A stretch of DNA of 64,000 bases from Sphingobacterium haloxyli (lineage in GTDB: Bacteria > Bacteroidota > Bacteroidia > Sphingobacteriales > Sphingobacteriaceae), in the NCBI RefSeq assembly GCF_002980525.1, contig NZ_PVBQ01000004.1:1-64000 (forward strand), written 5' to 3'. Shown one piece after another: positions 14,531-23,516 of this stretch (position 1 is its first letter; the number at the start of each line of letters is the position of its first letter). Below the pieces are notes generated by a model. It was not told where the DNA came from. It did not search any database and saw only the letters and a program-made list of their open reading frames with translations. A program made the position numbers and the translations under genes.

Positions 14531-15772
14531 ATGAAGAACAAATCAATGCCTTTGGTGTTGGCATTGATTTGTTTCATGTTGTTTAATCTATCAGACGCCT
14601 GGGCGCAGTCCGCGGAATCGCGGACTGCCGAAGGGCGAATTGAGATTAAGCCTTTGCAAGTAGGGCATCGGGTTCCCGATGAGTTTTGGACAGACTCAGT
14701 ATCCATATACGAGAACGGAGAGATTACCCGGGCCACATTATCGCAGTACAGAGGAAAATCACTATTACTGGACTTTTGGAATACCTGGTGTACCACGTGT
14801 ATTGCACACATGCCCGATCTATATCAAACGAAAGCATTCAACAAAGGCGATATGAATGTGCTTTTGGTAACAAACGATGATCCGACCAAAGTACAGACGT
14901 TCTTTGCAAATAAAGAAATAGCAAAGAGATATCCGTTGACATCGATTGTTGGAAACAAAACGGTACCAAGGTATTTTGTACATGGTTCAGTGCCATTTTA
15001 TGTGTTATTGAACGGCGAGGGGATGGTGCAGACAATGACGGGACTGGCAGACCTGCGTATAGAGGATATCGAGCGGCTCGCAGTAGAAACCGATGGAATC
15101 AGGGTCAGTGATGTCACGACAGATACCAATAACTTTCCTGCTTTGCTGGCGCAAAAATATGCTGCCGTGCCGAACTTCCACTATTCTTATTTTTTTCGCG
15201 GGGAGAACTCTGATCTTGGAGGTGGAAATATTCGCAGGATGGAAGATGGAAAATTATATTCCCTAAGTATGCTCAATATCGGGATAGGGGAAATGTACCG
15301 TTCTATCGCGCGCTACCGTTATGAAGAACTAGATCTGCCGTTTCACCATTCATTTGTGCAGTTTCCGGCGAATCTGCCAATACTCGTTGAACTAAGTAGT
15401 CTGGAATATTCCATTCCGGTGTCTGAGAAGGAAAGTGTTCCCCTTCAAGCGTTGGCACAGCTTAATGAACATATCGGGCTAAATGCCCGATTTCAGCCGT
15501 TAAAAATACCTGTCCGGTTGGTTTACGACAAAAAAAAACCGTTCGACGTCTCAAAAGCAAAACGTGCTTTATTTAGGAATACACCGCTTTCCAGTGCTGT
15601 CCGTAGGTTCTTTAATGATGGGATACCTGTATTTGATATTTCCTCGGCAGACGAAGCCATCTCTGTCGAGCCTTTTAAAAATGGAAGGTCGATCGGAGCG
15701 GAATTGGATGTTTTAGGGCGAGGCGTAAAGTATATCGAGGTGGAATTTCCAATTTTAGTTGTCGAGTTATGA
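14531..15772 (+). CDS. TlpA-like secreted thioredoxin-fold protein of a SusCD operon
   Basis: The protein is 413 residues from ATG 14531. A longer in-frame start at 13826 is rejected because it crosses the repeat arrays. MKNKSMPLVLALICFMLF followed by AWAQ is a Sec signal peptide. The thioredoxin fold follows, with LLLDFWNTWCTTCIAHMPDL carrying the CxxC pair (WCTTC) and a cis-Pro-containing HGSVPFYVLL. The C-terminal 220 residues are of unknown fold. Such TlpA proteins are commonly cotranscribed with SusC/SusD in Sphingobacteriaceae and are thought to handle thiol redox in the periplasm. The stop overlaps the SusC start as ATGA. Confidence 0.88.
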   Translation: MKNKSMPLVLALICFMLFNLSDAWAQSAESRTAEGRIEIKPLQVGHRVPDEFWTDSVSIYENGEITRATLSQYRGKSLLLDFWNTWCTTCIAHMPDLYQTKAFNKGDMNVLLVTNDDPTKVQTFFANKEIAKRYPLTSIVGNKTVPRYFVHGSVPFYVLLNGEGMVQTMTGLADLRIEDIERLAVETDGIRVSDVTTDTNNFPALLAQKYAAVPNFHYSYFFRGENSDLGGGNIRRMEDGKLYSLSMLNIGIGEMYRSIARYRYEELDLPFHHSFVQFPANLPILVELSSLEYSIPVSEKESVPLQALAQLNEHIGLNARFQPLKIPVRLVYDKKKPFDVSKAKRALFRNTPLSSAVRRFFNDGIPVFDISSADEAISVEPFKNGRSIGAELDVLGRGVKYIEVEFPILVVEL

Positions 15773-18700
15773 TTAGAAAGGAAATAGCAAAGATCTATGG
15801 CGTGTCCTGTTTTGCATTATACACGTGTTTAGCGAATGGACAGGAGTTTCGACTTTACGATAAGAACAACAGCGCTCCGATATCGGGCGTATCTGTGCAT
15901 GTTAAGGAAGAGGAGCGGACATATTCGTCAGACAGGGAGGGTAAGGTCATATTGCAAGATTATGGCTTGAAAACACTCCGGATTTCACATGTTGGGTATA
16001 TTCAATTAGATACAGTGATTTCCATGTCTGATGGCGATCGGGTATTCGAGATCGGACTCTTTAATATAAACCAAGAACTGGAGGAAGTGTATGTGTACGA
16101 TGGCTATCGGAAGATTTCACAACGGGAACGGATCGGCTCGTTCGATCAAATTGGTGCCGAAAAGTTGCAGGAGCGCACCTCGGCCAATATATTGGACAGG
16201 TTGGATGGTATGCTTTCGGGGATGATGTTCGATCGGGGACAAAGCAATGAAAACAGGGAATCGAATCTTCGCGTGCGCGGCCTAAGCACTATTAGTGGAA
16301 GCAAACGCCCGCTGATCATATTGGATGATTTTCCGTACGAGGGGGATATATCGAATATAGATCCCAATAATATAGAAAATATCTCGGTGCTGAAGGACGC
16401 CGCGGCCACATCGATCTGGGGGGCTCGGGCAGGAAATGGGGTGGTTGTGATAACGACCAAGAAAGCAAGTTACGGAGAAAAAACACGGGTATCATTTATT
16501 TCTAACCTGTCTGCCCGCCAACGTCCGGACCTCCGCTACGCTTCTACGATGAATGCGGCAAGTTTTATCGAAATGGAGAGATTCCTGTTTGATCAGGGGT
16601 TTTATAATTCAAAGTTTACCCTGAGTACGAAACCAGGCGTAACGCCGGTCGTTGAATTTTTAAAGCAGCACCGAGACGGGTACGTATCGGATACTGATCT
16701 GGAATCTCAATTAGCGGCATGGAAAGAAATAGATATATTCGATGACCTGGATGAGGTATATAAGAAAGGCGTAACAAGCCAGAGCAGAATTTCCCTTGAT
16801 GGCGGGAGCGATAAACTAGGCTGGTCGTTGGGAATCGGTTATAATAACGGAAAAGATGAACTCGCCGGCCGACAGGAGCGGCTCTCGCTGAACAGCAACC
16901 AGAAAGTAAAGATCACCAGCTGGTTGGAAGGAACGCTGGGAATCACGTACACGGAACAGGCGATGCGTTCGGGAAGACAGGGAGTCGCCAATTTTTCAAA
17001 TAGTCAGGGAGATGTGTACCCTTATGCACAGCTATCGGATGGAAATGGCAATCCGCTACCGCTAGTGAGGTTTTTGCGATCTTCCTATTTAGATGGTCTG
17101 GATTACAGTTATCTTCAAGATTGGCAGTATTATCCGTTGGAAGATCATAACTATCAAACCTCGGATGACAAACTCACAGAGATCTTGTTTGCACCGGCAT
17201 TACGCATAAAGCTTCCCAAACGGTTCGGTGCAGATCTGAAATATCTTTACCAACGGCAGGCGGGTGAAAAAAATGAGCAATACCGGCAGGAAAGCTTCTT
17301 CACGCGCGACTTGGTGAACCGTTTTACGCAAGTGGATGACGGAGAAGTATCCTACCCGATCCCGTTGGGAGCGATTTACGACAGAACCGATGCAAAGCTG
17401 CTTGTACATAATTTCCGCGGGCAGCTGGATTATACCTTGGAAAAAGGTGATTTTACCACAAACGCGTTTGCCGGTTTCGAGGTCCGGCAGTCTACGTCAA
17501 ATTCGGTGAGTAACAGACTGTACGGGTTCAACCCAGATAGATATACACATACGCAAGTTAATTATGCCACCAATTATCCGAGTTTCGTAAATGGCGCGAG
17601 GGCATTTATTCCGAATCGAGATGGTAGGTCCCGATCGGATTCAAGGTTTGTCTCGTACTATGGTAACGCTTCCGGGATATATAAGGGTAGGTATTCGTTG
17701 ATGGCCAACTTTCGTAAAGATGCCTCCAATTTTTTTGGCATGAACGCGAACAGGCGCTGGAACCCGTTATGGTCAGCGGGCGGTGCATGGGAGCTTTCTA
17801 AGGAACCGTTCTACCGGTCTACCTTTCTTCCCTATCTTAAGTTGAGAACTTCTTACGGGTTGAGTGGAAACCTATCCAATAGTATGGTTGCCGTGACGAC
17901 AGTAACGTATCGACCGAATTCCGAATATACGGGAGAGCAGGTAGCTGCTATCAGCAATTACGTAAATCCTGAACTGAAATGGGAAACGGTAAAAACATGG
18001 AATCTGGGGGTGGATTTTGGCATGCGGCATAATCGACTAACGGGCAGCATAGAGTATTATACGAAAAAAGGTGTCGATCTTTTCGGTACGTCCCCCATGG
18101 ACTATACAGCCGGAATCGGAACACACATCATGAAAAATGTAGCGTCCATGAAAGGAAGCGGACTCGATCTGAATGTTTCAAGTCAGAACCTGCGTGGTAA
18201 ATTGCAATGGAACTCCCAGTTGTTACTCAGCTACAACAGGGATGAGATTGTCGATTACTATCTGACAAATACCAATGCGAATAATTTTGTTGGTGCCCCG
18301 TTAAGAATCTCCGGACTGGAAGGAAAACCGGTCTATAGTATGCTCTCTTATAAATGGGCGGGATTATCGCCCGAAGACGGACGTCCGCTTGGATATTTGG
18401 AGGGTGAGGTTTCTGATAACTATTCTTCGCTGTCGGGTACGGGGACGCAATTGAAAGATCTTCATTACCATGGCCCGACTTCACCACGTTTCTTCGGCGC
18501 GTTATCGAATAGTTTTCAGTACAAAGGCTGGAGTCTGGATCTGAGGCTCCTGTTCCAATTCAATTATTTCCTTCGAAGATCGACCATCGAGTACTATAAC
18601 TTGGTGCAGAGTAACGTGACACATACCGATCACGAAAACAGATGGAAACAGCCGGGTGACGAAAACGTCACGGATATTCCCGCTTTTATCTACCCGGCTA

Positions 18701-18975
18701 CATCTGCGATGCAGAGGTTCTATATCAATTCGGAACCTTTTGTCTATGATGGTAGCTTCGTACGTATACAGAACATGCGTATCGGATATGACCTTACCGA
18801 AGCAGGTTTTTGGTCTTCAACAAAACTCAAAATGCAGTGTTACCTCACGGCGGAAAATCTGGGAATCTTGTGGAGAAAAAACAATTTGGGGCTTGACCCA
18901 CAGGCAGGAAAGCAAGATCTTGGCTCTTATCCAGTTCCGGCCGTTTATACTTTTGGTATCAATCTAAGTTTATAA
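15769..18975 (+). CDS. SusC/RagA-family TonB-dependent outer-membrane transporter
   Basis: This 1068-residue protein has an N-terminal signal (about 1-25) and a carboxypeptidase-regulatory-like domain (about 26-95, ISGVSVHVKEEERTYSSDREG). The plug domain contains the SusC signature ISVLKDAAATSIWGARAGNG followed by VVVITTKK. A TonB-dependent beta-barrel runs to the C-terminus (VPAVYTFGINLSL). It would import a ligand across the outer membrane with the SusD lipoprotein, powered by TonB-ExbBD. The start overlaps the TlpA stop by four bases, and the stop overlaps the SusD start by one (TAATG). No glycan-degrading enzymes are in the operon, so the ligand may be a peptide or other nutrient. The length is normal for the family. 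Confidence 0.96.
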   Translation: MIRKEIAKIYGVSCFALYTCLANGQEFRLYDKNNSAPISGVSVHVKEEERTYSSDREGKVILQDYGLKTLRISHVGYIQLDTVISMSDGDRVFEIGLFNINQELEEVYVYDGYRKISQRERIGSFDQIGAEKLQERTSANILDRLDGMLSGMMFDRGQSNENRESNLRVRGLSTISGSKRPLIILDDFPYEGDISNIDPNNIENISVLKDAAATSIWGARAGNGVVVITTKKASYGEKTRVSFISNLSARQRPDLRYASTMNAASFIEMERFLFDQGFYNSKFTLSTKPGVTPVVEFLKQHRDGYVSDTDLESQLAAWKEIDIFDDLDEVYKKGVTSQSRISLDGGSDKLGWSLGIGYNNGKDELAGRQERLSLNSNQKVKITSWLEGTLGITYTEQAMRSGRQGVANFSNSQGDVYPYAQLSDGNGNPLPLVRFLRSSYLDGLDYSYLQDWQYYPLEDHNYQTSDDKLTEILFAPALRIKLPKRFGADLKYLYQRQAGEKNEQYRQESFFTRDLVNRFTQVDDGEVSYPIPLGAIYDRTDAKLLVHNFRGQLDYTLEKGDFTTNAFAGFEVRQSTSNSVSNRLYGFNPDRYTHTQVNYATNYPSFVNGARAFIPNRDGRSRSDSRFVSYYGNASGIYKGRYSLMANFRKDASNFFGMNANRRWNPLWSAGGAWELSKEPFYRSTFLPYLKLRTSYGLSGNLSNSMVAVTTVTYRPNSEYTGEQVAAISNYVNPELKWETVKTWNLGVDFGMRHNRLTGSIEYYTKKGVDLFGTSPMDYTAGIGTHIMKNVASMKGSGLDLNVSSQNLRGKLQWNSQLLLSYNRDEIVDYYLTNTNANNFVGAPLRISGLEGKPVYSMLSYKWAGLSPEDGRPLGYLEGEVSDNYSSLSGTGTQLKDLHYHGPTSPRFFGALSNSFQYKGWSLDLRLLFQFNYFLRRSTIEYYNLVQSNVTHTDHENRWKQPGDENVTDIPAFIYPATSAMQRFYINSEPFVYDGSFVRIQNMRIGYDLTEAGFWSSTKLKMQCYLTAENLGILWRKNNLGLDPQAGKQDLGSYPVPAVYTFGINLSL

Positions 18976-20339
18976 TGATGGAAAAACAAAAACTATTAAC
19001 CTACATTCTCTGCACTCTTTTTGTTACATTATCATCTTGTGAGAAGTTTTTAGACGCAAAATCAGATGTTTCATTATCTGTTCCAGATAATCTGGAGGAT
19101 CTAGATGCTCTAATGAACAATCTGGCCATCTTCATTGATGATCCGAGAGGAGGGGAGATATCGACAGATGACTATTACGTGTCTGAAGCCGATTTTAACG
19201 GTTTATTCAGCCAAGATGAACAGAATCTATATCTCTGGGACGATAATGTGTATTTAGAAGATGCATCAAACGACTGGTTGCGCACTTATAATGCAATATA
19301 TTACTGTAATCTTGTGCTTGAAAAATTAAGTGAGATACAGGGAGTAGGCAAGACATCGGATCATAGGCAGTTTGACAAGGTCAAAGGCGAAGCACTGTAT
19401 CATCGTGGAAAAGCCTATTTTCATGCGGCACAACTGTGGTGCAATGCCTACGATGCGTCAACCGCTGATTTAGATCTAGGCTTGCCATTACGCCTTTCCA
19501 GTAATTTCAATGAGCAGTCTTACAGGTCTAACCTAAAGGTTACATATGAACGCATTTTCGAGGATTTGACCAACAGTGCACGGTTGTTACCGACGCGGTC
19601 TTCTCATCCAACCAAGCCGTCCAAGTCGGCAGCCTTCGGTATGCTGTCCCGGGCGTATATGGCGGTGAGGGATTACGAAGCAACCGGAAGGTATGCAGAT
19701 TCCTGCCTGCAACTACATAGCACATTGCTCGATTTTAGTACATTGGACCCCGAAAGTAACAATCCCATCGATGAGTTCTGCGAGGAAGTGATTATGGACG
19801 GTGCAATAGGCGCGAGTATTCTTACACAGAATAGATTACGGGTTTCGGAGGATTTGGTTGAACTGTATGAAGACGGAGATTTAAGACGAACGGTAAACTT
19901 TGGTCAGCGTGTGGACGGCTCCTATATTTTTGAAGGGACCCTAAAGCCTTATTTGAACTTCAGCGGAATTGCAACCAATGAGATGTACCTAAATAGAGCG
20001 GAAAGCTATGTCAGAGCTGGACAGCTGGTATTGGCTGTGCAGGATATGAACGATCTGCTGATTACGCGTCATGAAGTGGATGGGTACGTTCCTATTGATG
20101 AGGATATGGATCAGCAAGAATTGCTCGATTTAATTTTACGGGAGCGAAGAAAGGAACTTTTATTTCGTGGTATTAGATGGATGGACGTCAAACGGTTGAA
20201 CAAGGAGGGACGTGGTATTAGGATGAAACGTGAGTGGCAGGGAAGTATGATGGAGATGAAACCGGGTGATTTACGTTTTGCGCTACCTGTTCCCCGAACG
20301 GTTATAGAGTTGACGGGCATGACGCAGAATCCACGATGA
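18975..20339 (+). CDS. SusD/RagB-family surface lipoprotein
   Basis: This 454-residue protein has a lipoprotein signal with lipobox LSSC (cysteine near residue 22) followed by EKFLDAKSD, the usual SusD beginning. The TPR-like helical core is visible (VKGEALYHRGKAYFHAAQLW), as are LILRERRKELLFRGIRWMDVKRL and a C-terminal FALPVPRTVIE. It sits as a lid on the SusC barrel and captures ligand. The start is fixed by the one-base overlap with SusC. It is followed by a strong terminator at 20346. Confidence 0.95.
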   Translation: MMEKQKLLTYILCTLFVTLSSCEKFLDAKSDVSLSVPDNLEDLDALMNNLAIFIDDPRGGEISTDDYYVSEADFNGLFSQDEQNLYLWDDNVYLEDASNDWLRTYNAIYYCNLVLEKLSEIQGVGKTSDHRQFDKVKGEALYHRGKAYFHAAQLWCNAYDASTADLDLGLPLRLSSNFNEQSYRSNLKVTYERIFEDLTNSARLLPTRSSHPTKPSKSAAFGMLSRAYMAVRDYEATGRYADSCLQLHSTLLDFSTLDPESNNPIDEFCEEVIMDGAIGASILTQNRLRVSEDLVELYEDGDLRRTVNFGQRVDGSYIFEGTLKPYLNFSGIATNEMYLNRAESYVRAGQLVLAVQDMNDLLITRHEVDGYVPIDEDMDQQELLDLILRERRKELLFRGIRWMDVKRLNKEGRGIRMKREWQGSMMEMKPGDLRFALPVPRTVIELTGMTQNPR

Positions 20340-20345
20340 AAATTA

Positions 20346-20375
20346 AAAAGCCTTCTGTAAATATCAGAAGGCTTT
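20346..20375. terminator. Bidirectional terminator after SusD
   Basis: AAAAGCCTTCTG and CAGAAGGCTTT pair over 11 bases with a short A/T loop. A/T-rich flanks on both sides let it serve the plus-strand SusD gene and the minus-strand DUF6520 gene that ends at 20385. Confidence 0.85.
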
Positions 20376-20384
20376 CAATTCCCC

Positions 20385-20720
20385 TTACGGGTTTCGTCGC
20401 TGTGTTGCTGCGGCCGTAATACTGGAGGCATCATTGTTAAATACCTCATCGAAGTGGTCTGCTAATGCTGATTGGTTATCCACTTCCTCGGGTGTCGGTA
20501 ATTGACATGGCAAAGGCAGGTTGGCAGAGGAACAACCGCTTAACCCCGGATTGGTCATTGTCCAATTTGAGGCAACATTGATCTCGTTGGGATCATCGCT
20601 GTTATAATACCATGTTTGTTCTTGGAAAGCTTCTCCAAAAGACTGCATTGCAACCGCCCCACCAAGCACCGTTACACCGAACACTGCTGATTTTACTAAT
20701 TTTTTAATTTGAGTTTTCAT
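20385..20720 (-). CDS. DUF6520-like small exported protein
   Basis: The protein is 111 residues. The N-terminal stretch KKLVKSAVFGVTVLGGAVAM is an export signal or anchor. The mature part is acidic and polar, with TWYYNSDDPNEIN and exactly two cysteines near residues 62 and 71 (LSGCSSANLPLPC), spaced to form a disulfide. The pattern fits the Bacteroidota DUF6520 family, whose function is unknown. It lies 18 bases after the MauE-like gene, so they are cotranscribed; the redox-type partner hints that the two cysteines matter. Confidence 0.75.
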   Translation of the reverse strand: MKTQIKKLVKSAVFGVTVLGGAVAMQSFGEAFQEQTWYYNSDDPNEINVASNWTMTNPGLSGCSSANLPLPCQLPTPEEVDNQSALADHFDEVFNNDASSITAAATQRRNP

Positions 20721-20738
20721 CTTATTAAATTTAAATGG

Positions 20739-21245
20739 TTATATTTTTTGTAAATTCCTGATGGCAAAGACTCCTGCACCCAAACAAAGAAGGTTAAAGA
20801 TCAGGTGCGTGGTCCAGCCCATCGATTCGATTACACCCCCACAGTTGCAAAGCCTATCCGGGACGAAAATCAACATCGTTGCCAAATAGAGTGTGAAAAT
20901 ACCCATTAAGACGACAGAAGCCCAAAGCACGATTTTCTTCAGCTTTAAGAAGGGCAATACCAGCAGTACAGCTAATAGGATCTCTAAAGTGGGGATGCCC
21001 CAGCCGATAAGTTCGGCGTACTGTCCTACAAGCGGTATCTTGCTATTGCCATCTATAAACTCTTCCACATGTTTAAGCTTGTCGTATCCGGTATACATAT
21101 ACAGGAAAGCATAACCATACGCAATGAGCTCAGGAAGACCTTTGTAGAGCCACAGCGATTTCTTGCCGAGCCAATGTGCGGCTTTGCTCTGGGCTATTGC
21201 GTCTATGGCCGCTGCTATTCTCGTTCTGTTGATAAGCTTTTGCAT
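20739..21245 (-). CDS. MauE/DoxX-type redox-associated membrane protein
   Basis: This 168-residue protein has four predicted membrane helices: LIAYGYAFLYMYTGYDKL, IGWGIPTLEILLAVLLVLPF, IVLWASVVLMGIFTLYLATM and LIFNLLCLGAGVFAI. A cysteine pair sits in a loop (RLCNCGGVIES). The plan matches MauE/DoxX-like proteins that act in thiol-disulfide exchange at the membrane. It sits between a small TM protein and a two-cysteine exported peptide, opposite a TlpA-SusCD operon, all pointing to periplasmic disulfide chemistry. Confidence 0.82.
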   Translation of the reverse strand: MQKLINRTRIAAAIDAIAQSKAAHWLGKKSLWLYKGLPELIAYGYAFLYMYTGYDKLKHVEEFIDGNSKIPLVGQYAELIGWGIPTLEILLAVLLVLPFLKLKKIVLWASVVLMGIFTLYLATMLIFVPDRLCNCGGVIESMGWTTHLIFNLLCLGAGVFAIRNLQKI

Positions 21246-21300
21246 GTTTATTCGTTTCTTGTGCGTTGCGTAATCTATTTTTTTGCTGCGGAATCTCGAT

Positions 21301-21390
21301 CTATCGATCGCTGATTTCCTTGGTTAATATGTTCTTCCCGGCTAAACCGGGAAACACCGCAAATTTTCGTCTGTACTGTTTTGTTTTCAT
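21301..21390 (-). CDS. Possible 29-residue basic peptide
   Basis: An ATG frame within the 174-base gap of the minus-strand operon encodes a basic peptide (MKTKQYRRKF, then AVFPGLAGKNILTKEISDR). It has the operon's orientation and fills an otherwise long gap, but nothing confirms translation. Confidence 0.25.
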   Translation of the reverse strand: MKTKQYRRKFAVFPGLAGKNILTKEISDR

Positions 21391-21419
21391 CTCTTCAAGT
21401 TTTATTTTTCGTTCGGCAA

Positions 21420-21635
21420 TCAAGCATTCGCTTTTCTATTTATTGCGGAATCTGGATGCAGCGTTTCGACCTTCAGCGGATCAAACGCTTCGTCTGTTTT
21501 AAATTCTTGCAGATCCGGTTTATCGATAACCATGAGAAAATCAGCATGAAGTATCACGCAGATAAACACAAAGAGTACGAACAGGCCCTCCTTACTGTAC
21601 TCAATTAGATGCTCTATATTTGCCGCTCTTTTCAT
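21420..21635 (-). CDS. Small single-pass membrane protein, first gene of the redox operon
   Basis: The protein is 71 residues. One membrane helix spans about 17-34 (LFVLFVFICVILHADFL), with an acidic, export-side tail. No family is recognised. It directly follows a TAnnTTTG promoter at 21664-21671 and candidate AraC half-sites, so it is placed as the operon's first gene. An opposite-strand frame overlaps it but lacks any domain, so I prefer this one. Confidence 0.55.
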   Translation of the reverse strand: MKRAANIEHLIEYSKEGLFVLFVFICVILHADFLMVIDKPDLQEFKTDEAFDPLKVETLHPDSAINRKANA

Positions 21636-21663
21636 GACCTACGTTTATTGTTATTGTATAGTC

Positions 21664-21671
21664 CAAAGGTA
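21664..21671 (-). promoter_or_regulatory. Promoter of the MauE/DUF6520 operon
   Basis: On the minus strand the sequence reads TACCTTTG, an exact TAnnTTTG element, 28 bases before the ATG at 21635. The direct-repeat pair at 21695-21733 lies just upstream. Confidence 0.55.
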
Positions 21672-21694
21672 AAACGGAAAATAAAGCGAGCGTT

Positions 21695-21733
21695 ATGCCG
21701 AATATGACATTAGTGATATGCCAAAAATGACAT
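21695..21733 (-). promoter_or_regulatory. Candidate AraC-family binding sites (two direct repeats)
   Basis: ATGCCGAATATGACAT (21695-21710) and ATGCCAAAAATGACAT (21718-21733) match at 14 of 16 bases and are 23 bases apart, about two helical turns. The nearer copy sits where the -33 region of the minus-strand promoter would be. Tandem half-sites with this spacing are typical for AraC-type activators, and an AraC-family gene ends only 56 bases away. Confidence 0.5.
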
Positions 21734-21788
21734 AGGCGATAACGAGTAGGCGGAGTCTTGCGAAGTGCCCTGTATGATAGAAATACTT

Positions 21789-22793
21789 TTATACTTTTTC
21801 AATAGATCGCCGATACCGGGCTAGTGTAATACCACGATGTTTCTTAAAAAAGCGATTCAGTTCGCTGGGACCATGGAAACCTGATTGTATCGCCACTTCC
21901 CAAAGGGAAAAGGGGCCAGCAAGCAATGTTTCGACATGCTTAACCAGTAGGCTGCTGCGGTAATCACGCAGATTTTTGCCGTGAAATTGCTTGTGGATGC
22001 GATTGAGATATTCGTATCGTATACCGAGCTGATTAGCGATCAATTTGATCTGGGCTTTATTGCCTTCATATGCAATGTTTTTGGCAAGTAACTGTCGACA
22101 TCGCTGGATTAAGAGTTCAGGGTCGGAGGTCTGTTCATACTCCGTAAACACCTTCTCTTTCGATAGCTGCATCAATCGCGTTAGTTCGGTTAACACAAAG
22201 GCTTCGTTATCCAGATCACCTTTTCGGAGATTGTTACAAAGGTGGTCGATATGCAGTAGGGTTTTGGGGCCGACGAGAAAGTCGATGCTATAAACCAGAT
22301 GGGTGGCTTTACTTCGGTAAGCGGCAATCACCTCATGTAAAAAGCGGAAGCTGCGTTCATTCCCATCGCGAAAAATACCGCCATCAAAGTAAAATCCGAA
22401 TACTTGATGTCCTCCGGCAGAAAGTTCGACTCGATAATCGCCCGGAGGGACATACAAATACCGGGCGCGACCAGGGGCGAGGGTGCAAATAAGATTGTCG
22501 GCGGCATCACGGATCAAAATATCGATGTCTCCCTCGACTAGATACAGCACGTACAAATCACCCATGTCGACCCGTACCGGAATAACCGCCTCCTCCTCGA
22601 AGTGTAGATCATAACTAAAGAGATAACCATGTTTACCATCGAACTCTTGGGCGATGGCCCAATTTCCTTCTTTGGCATAGTACTGCGTGTCCGCATGTCG
22701 GATGTTAAGCCGAGGTTTCGGTCGCTCGGGTATCTGGTCGGCAATCGCTTGCCCAAAGTGAGCAAGGAAGTTGACGTGTAGGCTTTTTTCCAT
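21789..22793 (-). CDS. AraC-family transcriptional regulator
   Basis: This 334-residue protein has a C-terminal double HTH: NKAQIKLIANQLGIRYEYLNRIHKQF, then PFSLWEVAIQSGFHGPSELNRFFKKHRGITLARYR. The N-terminal 200 residues have a cupin-like strand pattern (EEEAVIPVRVDMGDLYVLYL, APGRARYLYVPPGDYRVEL), the usual ligand-sensing part. It is transcribed towards the MauE/DUF6520 operon and probably controls it, and perhaps the SusCD operon as well. Confidence 0.92.
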   Translation of the reverse strand: MEKSLHVNFLAHFGQAIADQIPERPKPRLNIRHADTQYYAKEGNWAIAQEFDGKHGYLFSYDLHFEEEAVIPVRVDMGDLYVLYLVEGDIDILIRDAADNLICTLAPGRARYLYVPPGDYRVELSAGGHQVFGFYFDGGIFRDGNERSFRFLHEVIAAYRSKATHLVYSIDFLVGPKTLLHIDHLCNNLRKGDLDNEAFVLTELTRLMQLSKEKVFTEYEQTSDPELLIQRCRQLLAKNIAYEGNKAQIKLIANQLGIRYEYLNRIHKQFHGKNLRDYRSSLLVKHVETLLAGPFSLWEVAIQSGFHGPSELNRFFKKHRGITLARYRRSIEKV

Positions 22794-22870
22794 AAGGTCT
22801 CATAAGCGGATTGTAAATACCACTGCTCCAGATTTTGGTAGGGAGCAGTGGATTTAGCGCAACGTTGCAC

Positions 22871-23260
22871 TTAGCCATAGCTAATCTCGATAGAAAGAGA
22901 GCCATGTTCAGTGCTTTCAGCATCGCCAACTCGCCAAACAACACTTTGCTGGCCGCCGATGATGATGTCTTTTGGATTCTCACCCCGCTGTTGCGGTTGG
23001 CTTTTTTCCTTTTTAGTGAAAGCAATCAAGCCTCGTCCGTTCAACGTTCCAGCAACAGCGTCAGTAAGCTTATCTCGGAAATCGGTAGGCAGCTCATGGA
23101 GCTGCTGCAACTGGGACGGAGTCAGCTCGAAATGTTCTTCCATCCATTCCGTAAAATTCTGTTGCAAGGCAGTAGTTTCTTGTTGTAGCTCTTGATCTGA
23201 TAGGGCGAGAAGTTCCGCTTGAACTTCAGCTACACCCACGGTGTCTAATTTTTTTTTCAT
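22871..23260 (-). CDS. Hypothetical protein
   Basis: 129 residues from the ATG at 23260, whose product starts MKKKLDTVGV. An in-frame ATG at 23278 is possible. The N-terminal 60 residues are helical and Gln/Glu-rich (ELLALSDQELQQETTALQQ); the rest ends in short strands (DIIIGGQQSVVWRVG, LSIEISYG). It has no signal peptide. The next gene in the same direction is the AraC regulator, after 77 bases. Family unknown. Confidence 0.6.
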   Translation of the reverse strand: MKKKLDTVGVAEVQAELLALSDQELQQETTALQQNFTEWMEEHFELTPSQLQQLHELPTDFRDKLTDAVAGTLNGRGLIAFTKKEKSQPQQRGENPKDIIIGGQQSVVWRVGDAESTEHGSLSIEISYG

Positions 23261-23516
23261 ATTTATTTTGTCTATCAAGCAAATAAAATCAGATAAATAG
23301 TATTCGTCAATACCGGCTGGCGGCCGTTGGCTCCCAGTTGGGGAAATTTACGCCGAGTTGGGATTACGCTGGGAAATTTTTATGACGCACAGGATTTGAG
23401 TAGATAAAAAATGGCGACAAATGACGGCTTGAATTGCTTTTTATTATCGGTGTTTTTATATTAGTATACCAATCGCTTTTTGCGTTACATATTACAACTT
23501 ATTAACCGAGAAGAGA

